Source of the DNA: Hirudo medicinalis
Lineage: Eukaryota > Annelida > Clitellata > Hirudinida > Hirudinidae
Assembly: GCA_011800805.1 (NCBI GenBank)
Contig: MPNW01000241.1
Location: 54,628 to 118,627, forward strand
Length of the DNA: 64,000 bases
Direction: 5' to 3'
Shown here: positions 14,345 to 26,053 of the stretch, in pieces
Position numbering within the stretch: the first letter of the stretch is position 1
How the letters are laid out: every line of letters begins with the position of its first letter
Program-made: the position numbers and the translations under genes
Notes under the pieces: generated by a model
What the model saw: only the letters and a program-made list of their open reading frames with translations
Databases searched by the model: none
Told to the model about the DNA's origin: nothing

Positions 14345-14377
<33 letters not shown>

Positions 14378-16080
14378 CTTAATAATTACTGATATTAATA
14401 ATTATTGATTAAGTGCCTGCTGGTGCTGGTGTTGATAATGTAAGCTGATTGTCTTACAATAAGAGATTAGAATATCAATATTACAGCACGAGAATAATAT
14501 ATTTTATTGCTTTAGAAATATTTTGTACGACAAATTAACAATTAGAAATAGTTGGCTCATCATCTTCATGGAGTCACCATTAACTTGGCAGAACACTTCG
14601 ACCACGAAAGGCATAATGATGCCCCTCTACGACCGCTACAGGGTGGTTAAGAGGATCCTCAACCAAAACAAGAAGTCTGAGGCGAGTGAAACTAATTATT
14701 TCATTCAATAAAAACGAATTGATTTCAATTAAATAAATAAGTAAATTAATATTATTAATGTTATTACTGTTATTTAATGCTAGTCGAGCGGCAATCGTCA
14801 TCATCATCGCCCGAGCAGTTCCAGCAGTGGAGTGTCAAGAAATGAAATCAAAGAAGAACTCAACTTCAATCAGATGACTCTGTAAATATCTCTTAAACAG
14901 AGTTAACTTAACAAGATAACTTGTTACTGCTGTTATTGGCATTATAATATAATTACTCGATAGGTCAATGTCGTCGCATAACACTCGTTCTCATGTGAGC
15001 GAATCTAAATCATTGAAAGACATTTGCATCATTATTATTTCCATTAGTTTTGATATTATGACGATGACAATGACAGTAATATTAATAATTATAATATTAA
15101 CATTAATAATAATCTTCATTTTGTAAGGTCACAATTGGCTGCAGAACTTGAGAAAACTCGACAACAGAAGAAGAACCTGCAACTGGAGCTTCAACGTTTC
15201 GAGCAGAAATTTCAAATGGAAAATGGCAGGTTAGTTGATCAATAATTATATCACTAAGCAGCAATTATATCAATAACGATAAATTAAACACGGTTGGCGG
15301 TATTGGCTCGCTATGCATCGTTCGAAACCCGGTCTCCAATAATGGGGATTCATGCCGACGGGTGGATTTTTGCAGTGATTTCGCATTTCATTCGGATGCG
15401 AATTGATGCACTTCGAAGCATTAGGGAGCTCGAATTGTCGGCCGAATACAAAAATACAGGTTAATTATCGCGTGACAAATCGATCGTTACTCTGCATTGT
15501 GGTTGTGTGAGGAAATGTGAGTCACATGTGTACATTTAAATATTATTTTTACTCATCTTAAGACCAACATGGTGCTCATTCTTAATCATTAATTAGGTTT
15601 GGAGTTTAATTTGGATTTTCCAACAAATTATTATTATTATTTTATTTATATATTTACGACATCCTCATATTTACACTTAAAAATAAAAAAATCTATTTAT
15701 TTTTATTACACTCAATATTTTACTTGAGCATATTTGACATGCTTATTACCTATTTTATTGAGCCCAGGCCTTGTTTCATTTTTTAAAGAAATTAAAATGT
15801 TTCCTTCAACAGGAGAGTCCAAAAAGCAGATCAGATGATGAAGGCGAACGAGTATCGCCAATATGTGGTCAGTGAAATGTTTCTTCACGAAGATGATGTT
15901 GATGATGTCATCGACGACGATTAAGATGGCGATGATATCATTAAACTAATAGTCGGGTAGTGGAGAGGAATGTTTTAAAAATTAATCGTGTTTTCACAGA
16001 ACATCAAGTCACGATTAAAGCTTCTCGAAGTTCTGACAGCAAAAGGTCAGAAGCAGTCGACCAATCACGGCAGCTCCTGA
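7217..16080 (+). CDS. FAM13: FAM13-family Rho GTPase-activating protein
   Basis: About 21 exons, roughly 785 aa. Exons: 7217-7334, 7437-7646, 8292-8475, 8693-8828, 9309-9628, 10266-10360, ~11161-11379, 11775-11823, 11986-12022, 12122-12229, 12355-12379, 12463-12509, 12693-12751, 13462-13543, 13759-13919, 14240-14323, 14592-14681, 14784-14881, 15128-15229, 15813-15867, 16000-16080. The first four encode a RhoGAP domain starting FGVSLSEITK, with the arginine finger in EGIFRING (Arg48) and the MNVNALSTVFGPN helix. The C-terminal exons carry the FAM13 signatures: SLQKALLKFEQIHGRP, PLYDRYRVVKRIL and, at the end, IKSRLKLLEVL. Rho-family GTP hydrolysis in the cytosol is inferred from the domain. Phases agree at every junction except 10360 to 11161, where a small exon is probably missing. 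A run of Asp/Glu codons marks the exon at 11161. Upstream exons are possible. Confidence 0.88.
13561..13625 (+). repeat. (ATG)n microsatellite in a FAM13 intron
   Basis: About 21 uninterrupted ATG units follow the donor of the 13462-13543 exon by fewer than 20 bases. Confidence 0.95.
14345..14374 (+). repeat. (ATT)n microsatellite in a FAM13 intron
   Basis: Roughly ten ATT units, about 20 bases after the donor of the 14240-14323 exon. Confidence 0.9.
14682..14783 (+). other. Probable GC-AG intron of the FAM13 gene
   Basis: Exon 14592-14681 ends TCTGAG and is followed by GCGAGT; the next exon starts at 14784 after TGCTAG. Splicing at the GC keeps phase 0 and an open frame through 14784-14881. 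Using the GT four bases further on changes phase and soon gives a stop. The GC donor is therefore the better reading. Confidence 0.6.
15287..15480 (+). repeat. SINE-like segment with tRNA promoter-like boxes
   Basis: The stretch is noticeably GC-richer than the surrounding intron and holds a box A-like TTGGCGGTATTGG and, about 27 bases on, a box B-like CGTTCGAAACC. The spacing is shorter than in a tRNA, and no copy with clear identity was seen in this window, so the SINE assignment is weak. Confidence 0.3.
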
Positions 16081-18345
16081 GTCCTACCGACCAATAATAT
16101 GAAGGGCTACAATGACATTACTGACATTACTGACACCTCACAATGGCATTTAATTATTCAACACCTCCTCATGTGTGACCACTTTCTTGTCTTGAAATGA
16201 TTTTAAACATTAAACAGTCTCAAACATTTCTTTCATTATTCATTTTCTTTGTCAAATATTTCTTTTTGGACTTCCAAAGAACTAGTTCTCATTGTTGAAA
16301 GGCTTTCTTAAGTGTTACTAAGCTTTCTGGAACACATTGGAAGTGGTTATGTTTGTGATGGTGAAGATAATGATGATGATGGTGATGATGTGATGAGTAA
16401 TTTTTACATAATCATCATCACTCAGTCACAGCTCAAGGAAATTCTGTAGAAAATGCATGGGTTTTGAAAAACTTAACACATGCAAGCATTGCTCATGCTT
16501 TATAAACTTTTCCAACGATTTTACTAACAATTTGTTCTCATTTGATCCTTTTGATTTGAAAATGATTTTGCATTTGAACATAACATTGTTCCACTACGAT
16601 CTCTTGATGACAAACAGTTCAGCATAGAATTATTGTTATTATTTTTACTACATCGGGTGACCGGTTCACCGATATATTTTAAAGTTTGCCAAATTTCATT
16701 GCTTGAATTTATTTTTGTTTGAGATGTCACATGAGCTGAACATTTTGCTCGAGGCCTATTTAATTAATATTATTATTAAATATTTATTGATTTGATGTTT
16801 ACAGAGAATTTCATCATTAGGTTTGAGCATCATTTGCAGCATCAGCCTTTTGATATTTTTTCTGTCAGCACTTTCTTTATTTCCATCTTTCTTTTAATGT
16901 ATTCCTGCCTTTTTTGTGTCTGCTTCCATTGTTAACATTTCAGATATTTACTATTATTTTTTATTTGGTTATTTAATGTTAAAATTAATTAAGGCTATTC
17001 GTCAGTCTGGACATTTCTTCGCTTTTATACAGAGCTTTCTTTATTGACCAAAAAGTAATGGATGGAGTCTGCTGTCTGTTTGAAGTTTCAACAATTTGCA
17101 CACTTCTGTTTTCGAGTTTGAAAATGTCGTTCAAAGTGGTTATAAACAAAATCTACAATGATTCCTTGAATTCAATAACAATAATCTATTAAAAAGTATC
17201 TGACAAAATCTTCTGTTGAATATTTAAAAACTCCTACCAATCTGGTTCTTTGAGAACCTCAGACTTCTTTCCCTGATTCACATTTGGTTGGCCTGCTTAC
17301 AACTTGTGGTCAGATATGAAATGGGGCCATTCTTAAATGACACACTGGAACTTAGACCCTCAGGATCACCCCGAAATCGCTTGCTGATGCGAACACAATC
17401 CGGCGGATATTTTATAGCCGTTTTGCTGTTATACATATAAGCATATATATTATATATGTTTGAACCGCTAAAAAAAATAATTAAAAAAATTCAAAATAAC
17501 AGTTTTATGAAAAGGAGGTAGTTTTTTTGCGTTTGTTTGTGAAGCATGATGATGGGGAGGATGGGGGGTAAAAATCGATCCATTTGTTAAGTGTAACCAT
17601 TCGCGTTCATTTTTTTCTTCTCATACCATCCAAAGTTGCTGTTGAAATAGTTTATGAAAGTGACTCTTACGAGCTTACAAGTACTTGAATATAACACTTT
17701 CACACATGTGAGTTTCCACGAATGAGCACGGTGACTCGGATGGAGTTTTAAGATGCACAGACACTGGAAAATAAGGTTTAAAAAATAACAAAGAAAATAT
17801 AATAAATCTGGTTTGTTATAGATTAAGCTGCACTGACACATTATTGTCGTAGCACACGGTTCACTGCTTCATAAATAAAATAAAGTTAGTTGGAAGGAGG
17901 AAATATTATTAACATTCATTATAGGAATGTGATGCAAAATTCGTTGGAATTTTGACGGCTAGTAAATGGCAATTACTTTTACCAAATATGTATTCTTAAA
18001 ATTTAATAATTTTCATACATTGGTTTCCATTTTTAAGCTAATGGAATTTCACATAAGCGTTTTTAAATAATTTTGGATGTTGCAAAATCATATAAAATTC
18101 TTTTTTTTTTAATGTAGAATGCCCAATAGTAGCTAATAGCCAAAATAAATTTAAGAAATTTTAATTTAAAAAAATGTAAAATAATAGTATATTGTGAAAT
18201 AATTTTATAGTTTCGGGATTTTGGTTGTCGTTTTTGTTTATGATGTTGACCGTTTTGGTCTATGGAGATTTTTAGTTTTTTTTCCTCCCGATTTATCGAC
18301 CACTATGAGACATTTCTAAAGTGCTTTAAAAATTAGATAAAAGTA
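16081..18345. other. FAM13 3' flank and upstream region of ZC3H13
   Basis: No gene recognised. The first part is probably the 3' UTR of the FAM13 homologue. A GC-richer patch near 17330-17420 has no recognised content. The last hundred bases should include the 5' UTR of the ZC3H13 homologue. Confidence 0.4.
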
Positions 18346-21300
18346 ATGAGTTCAGAGTTGAAAAGAAGGAGTGACGAATCAAAACGAAGCGTCTTCGATA
18401 GATTGGGGCCGGACACAAAGTCGGCCTCTGTAAATACCACCGCTAGTTCCAAAATCACCATAAAAGTTGGTCACCTGCACTAATTAAATGTCAAGCATCG
18501 GATTACAGTTTTTGATGATGTTTTTAATGAATTTTTTAAGATGTCGTCCGTATGTCCATCTTATGCCAAGACTGGCTACTGTCAACTAGGTTCAAAGTGC
18601 AAATACGAACATGTTAGAAAGTACGTGAAACTAAGTTTGTCACTTATGGAAACTGATGGACATTGATTTCTAATAACTAATGTTACTGCTATCTTAAATA
18701 TTTAAGAGGTAAAGACAAGGATGAGTTGAGGAGCAAAGCTGCAAAAAAAGAGAAAGAAAGCAATGAGGTAATAAGCTTTGCTAAACTTATGATAAAACAT
18801 TACGATAAATCACTTTACTGAAGTATGGTAAGTCCACAGTATTCAAAAAATTGTGCCTGGATTGCACAAATGCTTTAACTAAATTTTCTTTTTTGGAGAA
18901 AATTAATGATCAACCGAAGGAGTCAGAAGCAAAGATTAAGTCAGCAATTGTATCAAAGTCTTCAGATGATTCGGGTTTGTACAGTTTGATTTACATTACA
19001 AAAATACGGCATACTATGATGTGATGAGATGTGATGTTTTGTAGATAAAAAGTCCAGGAAAGTTGTGGACACCTCCACAAAAACTGTAAAATTAGTGAGT
19101 AATCAGTGCGACCATGAAAGTTGTGATTGGAGTGTAATGATGTCCATGCATAAAATATTGTCAACATAATATTGTTATTTGAATAATAAATTGCTTTATT
19201 ATATTTTCATTATCACTTATGATTTATTTATTACTATTTATGATTGAACAGAATGTGAGGTCTCCATCACCAGGATTGAAAAAGAGGAAAGTAGATGAAC
19301 AATGTCAAGTGTGAGCATCACTTCAAATTTCAATTACAAAATATTTATTTATATTCTCATTGATTTACATTAATCAATATTGCAAAATAATATAAATTTA
19401 TTGATTTTTAATGTTGTTGTTTAATATTATATATGACCCTTAGGAAACAAAAAGACAAGAAAAGTGAAATGACAAAGGAAGAATCTCGCACCGATCAAAA
19501 GCACAAGAATGATGAGTAAGTTGAACCCGGATGTTATTGTCATTCCTGCCTTGTCAAAACTTATATATTCATTTTCATTTAAATTTTGTTTGAAAATATA
19601 AGGAAATGCTTGGATAAATCATCCTCTAAACACAAGAGAATTGATCCTTTGGTTGCAACCAGAACTTCTTCCTCGAGCAGTAAGAAGACAGGCAATAGCA
19701 TCCTCTCTCCTCCATCATCATCTTCTAAGGATGGAAAATCCTTGGAGGCTGGGAAACATCAGAGAGAGGAACCCCATTTGAAAAGTCATACCAAAACCAG
19801 TTCAGATGCCTCAAAGGTAGCTTTAAAATCCAAGATGGAATCTTCAAAAAGGGAAGAGAAAAAGGAAAGAAATTCAAAAGATAGGAAATATGGCAACAAT
19901 TTGACCACAACGTCTGATGTCTCCAATGCAGATGCCGAGCAGAAAATTCAGAAGCATCATGTAAAATTGAAGGATCATCCCGACTCAAAGGTGGCAGTGA
20001 AGACAAAGAAGAGACAAAGAAGTGTCTCTGAAAGTACATCAAGTTCAAGCTCCAGTGGAAGCAGTTCCAGCAGCTCTGGGAGCAGTTCAGGCAGCAGCAG
20101 TCGAAGCAGCTACACCAGCAACGAGAGGTCGTCATTGGAAAGGCTGAAGAGGAAGGAGGATGGTGACAAGAAGGCGAAGTCGGCCAAGCAAATTGTTGCC
20201 GACAAACAGGTTGTCAAAAAACTTGACGATGGCCACAAAAAGACGATCACAGGAAAGCATTCCAGGGAATATTCAGAGGATAAATTACATGAGAAGGTTG
20301 ATCAAAAGGTCAAAAAGTCAAGGCCTAAGGCAGACAGCTCTCGAGGAAAGAGAGATTTTTCTGGCTCCCCATCACCGAGATTCAACTCCCCTGCAGCAAG
20401 GGAGAGAGAGGAGCGATATTACCCTAGTAGGAAGCAGGTCGATAATGAAAGATATGTCAGGATGAAAATTCATGACCCCGAATATGAACATGACAGGGGA
20501 AGCCTAGAAAGGTTGCACGAATGTCGTAGAGTTAAGGTTGATCCCTACCTGGATAAGATATCACCAGGTGTTGAAGTGAGGAGAAAGGAATCTGAATATT
20601 ACAGAGGAGAAGATTACGTGAGATACAGAAGGGATGATGAATATGAATCCCTCGATCGAAGAAAGTCCAGAGAGAGGCCGCCGTACGACCTGCCCGACAA
20701 AGGTTTGTTCAACGCTATTTTATTGTTATAGTTAGGACACTTGCATTGGTATTTTTCACATTGATCTGTGAAATCATATTTTAAAGATTAGTCATAATCC
20801 TATGTCTCATTGTATGATTACTTGTAAAGATGCTATGTATTCTGATGAACCAATAAGAAGAGAGAGACTATCAAGGAGAGGCCACTGGGAACAGATGGAA
20901 ACAGAGGACATGACGAGGAGGTTGTTCAACTAATATTGCATCTTATGTGTTACTATTACACATACATATTATTATATTAAATACCTAATGATCTAGATAG
21001 TATTATTTAAATAAAATACATTTTCTGTGATATATTCAGCAGGTAATTAAATTTATTATCATGTAATTACTTGTTCCAGCAAGCACAAGCGACACCTTTC
21101 CAATGAGAGTTACTCACCTGCGAGGAAGAAGAAGAGATCCACTCCCCATGATGAGTATCGTGACAGGTGAGTGGAGTGGGTGCGTTCGGACTTAAGTGCG
21201 ACCTAATCGGCTCACAATTCAGAGGGATGCATTCTTGCAAGAGACGTTAAAAACGACTATCCTCGTGCATTGTTTTTGCAAGCAGCAAAACACCTCAATG

Positions 21301-24300
21301 AGAGGTGCCATGTAAATGTCCGCATGGTTACAATGTGGATGCTCTGAGGTGCTCAGAGGATCAATTAAATATGAACTTAAATGTGAACTGCAAATATGGC
21401 TTGAAACAAAATTTATCCCTGCACACGAATTCTTTGGGCAGCTTCCAGTTTACATTTTATTTTGAAAAGCTTCTGGTTATTTAATAATTACATTTAAATT
21501 TTTGATTAACAATGTTGAAACGAATAAATTGTAGGAATGATAAGATTTATGAATCGGAAGGTAGAAAAAAAGATTACGAAAGGGATGAAGATACCGTTAG
21601 TGCAATTCATTTGATTGCATCTTATTGAAAATGCAGTAAAAAAATGGTGTAATGTAATGGTAATTATCAGTATCATCAATATTGATGCTTTAATTACAAT
21701 AGTGCAGTTATTTGTTGACATTATCCTTTAATCTCGAGTCGTCGTCACGATCGGTGTGGAAGTTGTGACTTTGAGCACTGAATGACATGAAGCTGTTTGA
21801 ATGGTTGCAGCTGATGGACGACATGACTTACAAATCACGTCATCGGAGATCCTCTCACGACTCGTGGCATCGACACAGCAAGGAGAGGAGGATGAGAAGG
21901 GATAAATCAGGTTTGCACTACTTTAAAATCAATTATAGAGTTGCCATGTATATGTTTCTTCTCCTACTTGTGTTGTGGTTATTATAAATGGTGTCTATTT
22001 TGAATATATTACATCTAATCTTCTTTTAACGTATCCTTTCATAATGCCGCCCCAACCATCGTAGTGGAATGTTCTTGCATTTCCATTGTCCTCCTCCTGT
22101 AAAATTGGTGGATTTCTTGCCTTTGTCTTCACCAGTCATATTCTGCATTGAAACCACCTGATGATAACTTCTAAAAATAATTATTTCAGACCACGAAAGG
22201 TCACGAGAAAGAGTCAGGGATGATTATTACGGCAGGTCGCCTGTTGAGTCCAGTGACTACTCACCAAGGCACAGGCCAGGTAATTGGGTTGATTGCACTC
22301 ATCTGTTCGAATGGTGTCATTCATGTGCAGTTTATGATTGTATCATCTAATTTAAAGTTTTTATGCAAGAGACATTATTGTTAACATGCATTAATATCCT
22401 TAATGATTAGAATGCACAAAACATGTAATTCTAAGCACTTGTGAGGAAAAAGTTATTTGAGATAGGATGATGATAATCATTATAATCTCTCATCCAGAGC
22501 ACAGCAAGAGAAGTGGAGAGTACTCGAGTTTTGATTATGATGTTGACAGAGGAAGGCGCAGTCTCAGCAGAAGCAGCATGGGAAGCAAGCCACCTGGCCG
22601 CTCTCGGTAACTCGTTATAATAATTTATTCTAAAAATAAGAATACTTGATTATATCTTAATAATGACATTTATGTATAAATGTTTTGGTGCTATATTACC
22701 ATGAATTGGGTTAGTTAGGGTAATTATTATTAATGTAAGGATCATCACTGGATTACTAGTAATGGTAAATAGCAGTGTTGCTAAACCATCGGACGACTTG
22801 ACTCCCTCTTGCAGGTATTACGAAGGTAAGAGATCCTTAGGTGGAACTGGAGCCACTGTGACTGCCCCTCATTACCAATCGTCCTATGAGTACAGGGATT
22901 CATACCATGCCACTCCCGAGACAGAAATCTTGGAGGGCAGAAGTTTCCAAGCAAAGCCAATTTATTGGGATGATTACAAGAGAGTGGATGGGCCCCCATC
23001 TGCTTCATTCAGGGGGGTGCCCACTCATACTAGACCCTCTCACATCCCTGTGTCGACAACGGTGCCCCCTGTCGATTGGGAGGCTGGCAGGATGCCTGGA
23101 AAGCAACCAGCACTTGAATGGGATGCCAGGTTGGCAGTTTATTTCGATTACATTTTCATTAGTGCTTACTTAAAACATTAATTTCTTGACCAAGTTGATC
23201 TTGAATAAAGATTCCCAAACCTGATACAGATTAGATCAAACATAATGTTGTTACAATTATAATATAATAATTTGTTCAATAACAATGAAAAAAAATAATA
23301 TATGAAAAAATGTCTTTTTATGGTCCTTCTTGTCAGCTTAAAACACAGTTCTGATTTTGAAACCAGATATGAGAGATCTTCAGAGGAGTTTTTGAGCAGA
23401 AAGGATAATTTGCTTCCTCCTCCTCCAAGAGCTCGACACGAGAAATCGGAAGTTGCCTCACCAGCTGCTCCTGCCGGCACCAGTCAGACCACTTCAGCTG
23501 AAGGTTGCCTTCTAGTTCTTTACGCACACTCCGGATTGAATTGAAACATGTCGCCAAATTAAGTGATAATGGACTCTTCTAACATTTCATGAGCAGTTTA
23601 TAAGTTTATTTATAAGTAATTTGAGTTTCAACTGTCACCTGTCTCGTTTCAGTTCCAAATGCAGATTCCCAACTCCTGAAGGCCATGAACTTTGAACTTG
23701 AAGGTTATGAAGAAATTGTGGATGATGACTTGGATGAATGCCTGGCTCAGGAGGATGAGGAGGATGAAGCAGCTGGAGAGAAGGATGGAGGTCGCTCGAC
23801 ATACGACGAGGAAATGGAAAACCTTCCGAGAAAAATACGTTAGCATAACCAACTTATTATCGATATGTGACCCCTTTTGTTTTGTTTTTTTAAAGTGAGG
23901 ATTTGTAATCTGTCCCTGTGTCTTAATTTTGTATGATTCATGCATTACTTATTATCAGTGATAATGGTAGGTTGTATTGTCGGTCTATCACTGTTAGAGT
24001 TAACGATATTCATCTTTTACACAGCACTCGCAGACATGTCCGACATAGAGTGGGAGTCCTTGGTGAAATCAGATGACTTGAAAATAAAAGCAACTTGTGC
24101 TCCTGTTGAACACAAATTTACGGACGTCATCAGAGAAATCGGGGTATCCAGGCAATATGCCGGTGATGAACTTTTTGAAAGAATCAACAGTGTTCTGATC
24201 GAGGAAATTGATGAAGAGCAAGAAGAAGAAGAAGATGTTAAAGTGGCTCTTAATGGTGCCAGTGATGATGACGATGATGGAAATAATAATGCCGCTCAAA

Positions 24301-25250
24301 TATCTGAAGCCAACATTAATGGATCGACAATTGAATTAAAGACAGGTGAGTGTAAATAAACTTTTTGTCATTAATTGAATAATGGCAAATCCATTGAAAA
24401 GAAATTTATGTTTGAGGAATGGTTTAATATAAAATGGAAAAAATTTAATTTTTTGGCTTTAAATCAAATTTTTATGGTGTGGTTTATGGTTTTGTCTAAA
24501 GAACCAAAAGAAAATGGTGAAGAAATTTCATCCTCAGCAACCCTACTGAGCGAAGAAACTCAATATGATTCTGATGTGACAGAAGGGAGAGGGCAGAGAG
24601 ATCAAGAGATCGTTGATGGATTGCTCGAAGGCAAAGAGAACAAGATTGTCGAGGTTAAGTTAGAGAACTGTGAGCCCCACTACGACACTAAATCCTCCTC
24701 TGCACCGAAGAAGAAGGGACCTCTGCTCCATGATGTGGCCAACTTCCATGTAACTGCCTTTTTTAAGAAGAAGAGGCAGCTTTCAGCCTTGAGGGACATT
24801 GGACCATATAGAAGGGCCCTATGTGCTAGGAGGGACTTAGCTATCAGAAGAACTCTTTGCAGGATCGAGAAGGTTTTATGCTGTTATTTATTTTTAGCTT
24901 CCAAAAATAATCTTACGTTCATCCAAGAGACTGTTTCTTGAAGGCTTACTAAATGGCATGCAGGTTGGCCAAATGGGTTGCAACAATGCCGACATTCTTA
25001 ATGTGTATTGTTCAAAACCCAGCCTGCATTTCTCCAAGCACGCTATGCATGTGGTGCTATACTAATATAGCATAGTTAAGTACACTTACAAATGTTAATA
25101 TTGATGTAAATTTAACGTTGTTTGCAGGATGAAATCCTCATGTTTCCTGCTCAGTTGGCGGACCAAGAACTGTACAAGCTCAGCCTGCAACTCTTCCATC
25201 AAAATGACAAAGAAACTCAGGAGAACTCTGCCCCACTCACTCTTGCATAA
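18346..25250 (+). CDS. ZC3H13: ZC3H13 homologue, m6A methyltransferase-associated zinc finger protein
   Basis: Twenty exons in consistent phase, 1212 aa: 18346-18465, 18541-18620, 18707-18767, 18899-18974, 19045-19094, 19252-19310, 19444-19515, 19603-20702, 20830-20920, 21080-21166, 21535-21595, 21811-21910, 22190-22279, 22498-22606, 22815-23129, 23337-23503, 23653-23838, 24025-24345, 24502-24872, 25128-25250. The N-terminus has the SVFDRLGP motif and one CCCH finger (Cys45, Cys54, Cys60, His64; C-x8-C-x5-C-x3-H), as in ZC3H13. The middle is low-complexity, rich in Ser, Arg, Lys and Glu. The C-terminus carries the family block: GYEEIVDDDLDE, DIEWESLV, then IGPYRRALCARRDLAIRR and ELYKLSLQLF. 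In flies (Flacc) and mammals this protein bridges WTAP and RBM15/Spenito in nuclear mRNA N6-adenosine methylation; that role is inferred from homology. Confidence 0.9.
24948..25090 (+). mobile_element. tRNA-derived SINE, copy 1 (last intron of ZC3H13)
   Basis: Starts ACTAAAT and GCAGGTT, then a box A-like TGGCCAAATGGG at 24966 and a box B-like TGTTCAAAACC at 25009, 43 bases apart as in tRNA. The first 7 bases of the head (24960-24966) can pair with AGCCTGC downstream, with one G-T pair. The 3' part ends in TTAAGTACACTTA. The copy at 50649-50783 shares the start, the box layout and the TACACTTA end. Confidence 0.55.
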
Positions 25251-26053
25251 ATTTTTTCATATCATTTTAAGTGGAGACTTTTGTTGAAATTGTAATTTTT
25301 GAAGCTGTTTAAATATTGTTTGTGGAAAGTTTGCATTCTGAAAGTTAAATTTAAAACGATCGTCTTTCATGCTCATTCCGGTGTTCAAGCGCTAAACAGG
25401 ATTAATTGCTGATTACGATCAGATATGTCTGGCTAGAAGCATCATTGGGCCACCGAATTAAACATAGAGTTTGAAAATTGTTTGTGGGTCTGAGTCGCAG
25501 GCTTCGCCATGGGAAGCCAACGCAAGCATAGTTGCATGAGAAACGGGGATAAGCTTTTTTCGCAGGTGATTTATAATTTCGTGAAGTTTGATAACTTTCA
25601 TAAATTTTTCTTCCCGGATACGGAATTCAAAGAAACATGTCTGGAGTGAATAGTCGTACACCATCTGCTCCGTGAGGTGTCAGAGAGAGAGAATGAATGG
25701 AGGAGAGGCTGTTGCAGACAAGCACCGACTCCATGTTGCAGTGAATAGATCCATGCGAGTGATTCATTCATTGTATGCCGTATTCAGGCTTGTCTTACTC
25801 ACGTGTACATAAGCCTTAACCCTTCTTTAACTCTTCAGACTGCTCTCTACACAGCCGATTTAATCGCATAAGGTTTTTGGCGCTCAATTTTGTTTATTAG
25901 AGGCAATTCAAATTTCATACGAACCGAGTGCTGGGAGGGTTGCTTCGTTCGTGCTGAGAATTTATCAACGTCAGCTAATCTTGATTACGGCCAACTTTAG
26001 GGTCGAATTCTTACTGTCTGAGGTCCGACTAGCTTATCTTCAAATCAGAGAAA
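25251..26053. other. ZC3H13 3' flank and upstream region of MAP1
   Basis: No gene recognised. It should contain the ZC3H13 3' UTR and the MAP1 promoter and 5' UTR. I see no canonical AATAAA close to the ZC3H13 stop and no clear TATA box. Confidence 0.4.

Noticed and set aside
14964..14994. Candidate extra FAM13 exon
   Set aside because: It has acceptable splice borders but leaves phase 0, which does not fit the next exon at 15128. Skipping it keeps the frame and the family match.
24960..25031. Possible tRNA-Lys(CTT) gene
   Set aside because: Acceptor-like ends and an anticodon-like loop exist, but the T-stem and most of the anticodon stem do not pair, and a second copy has an ATT tail. A SINE head explains it better.
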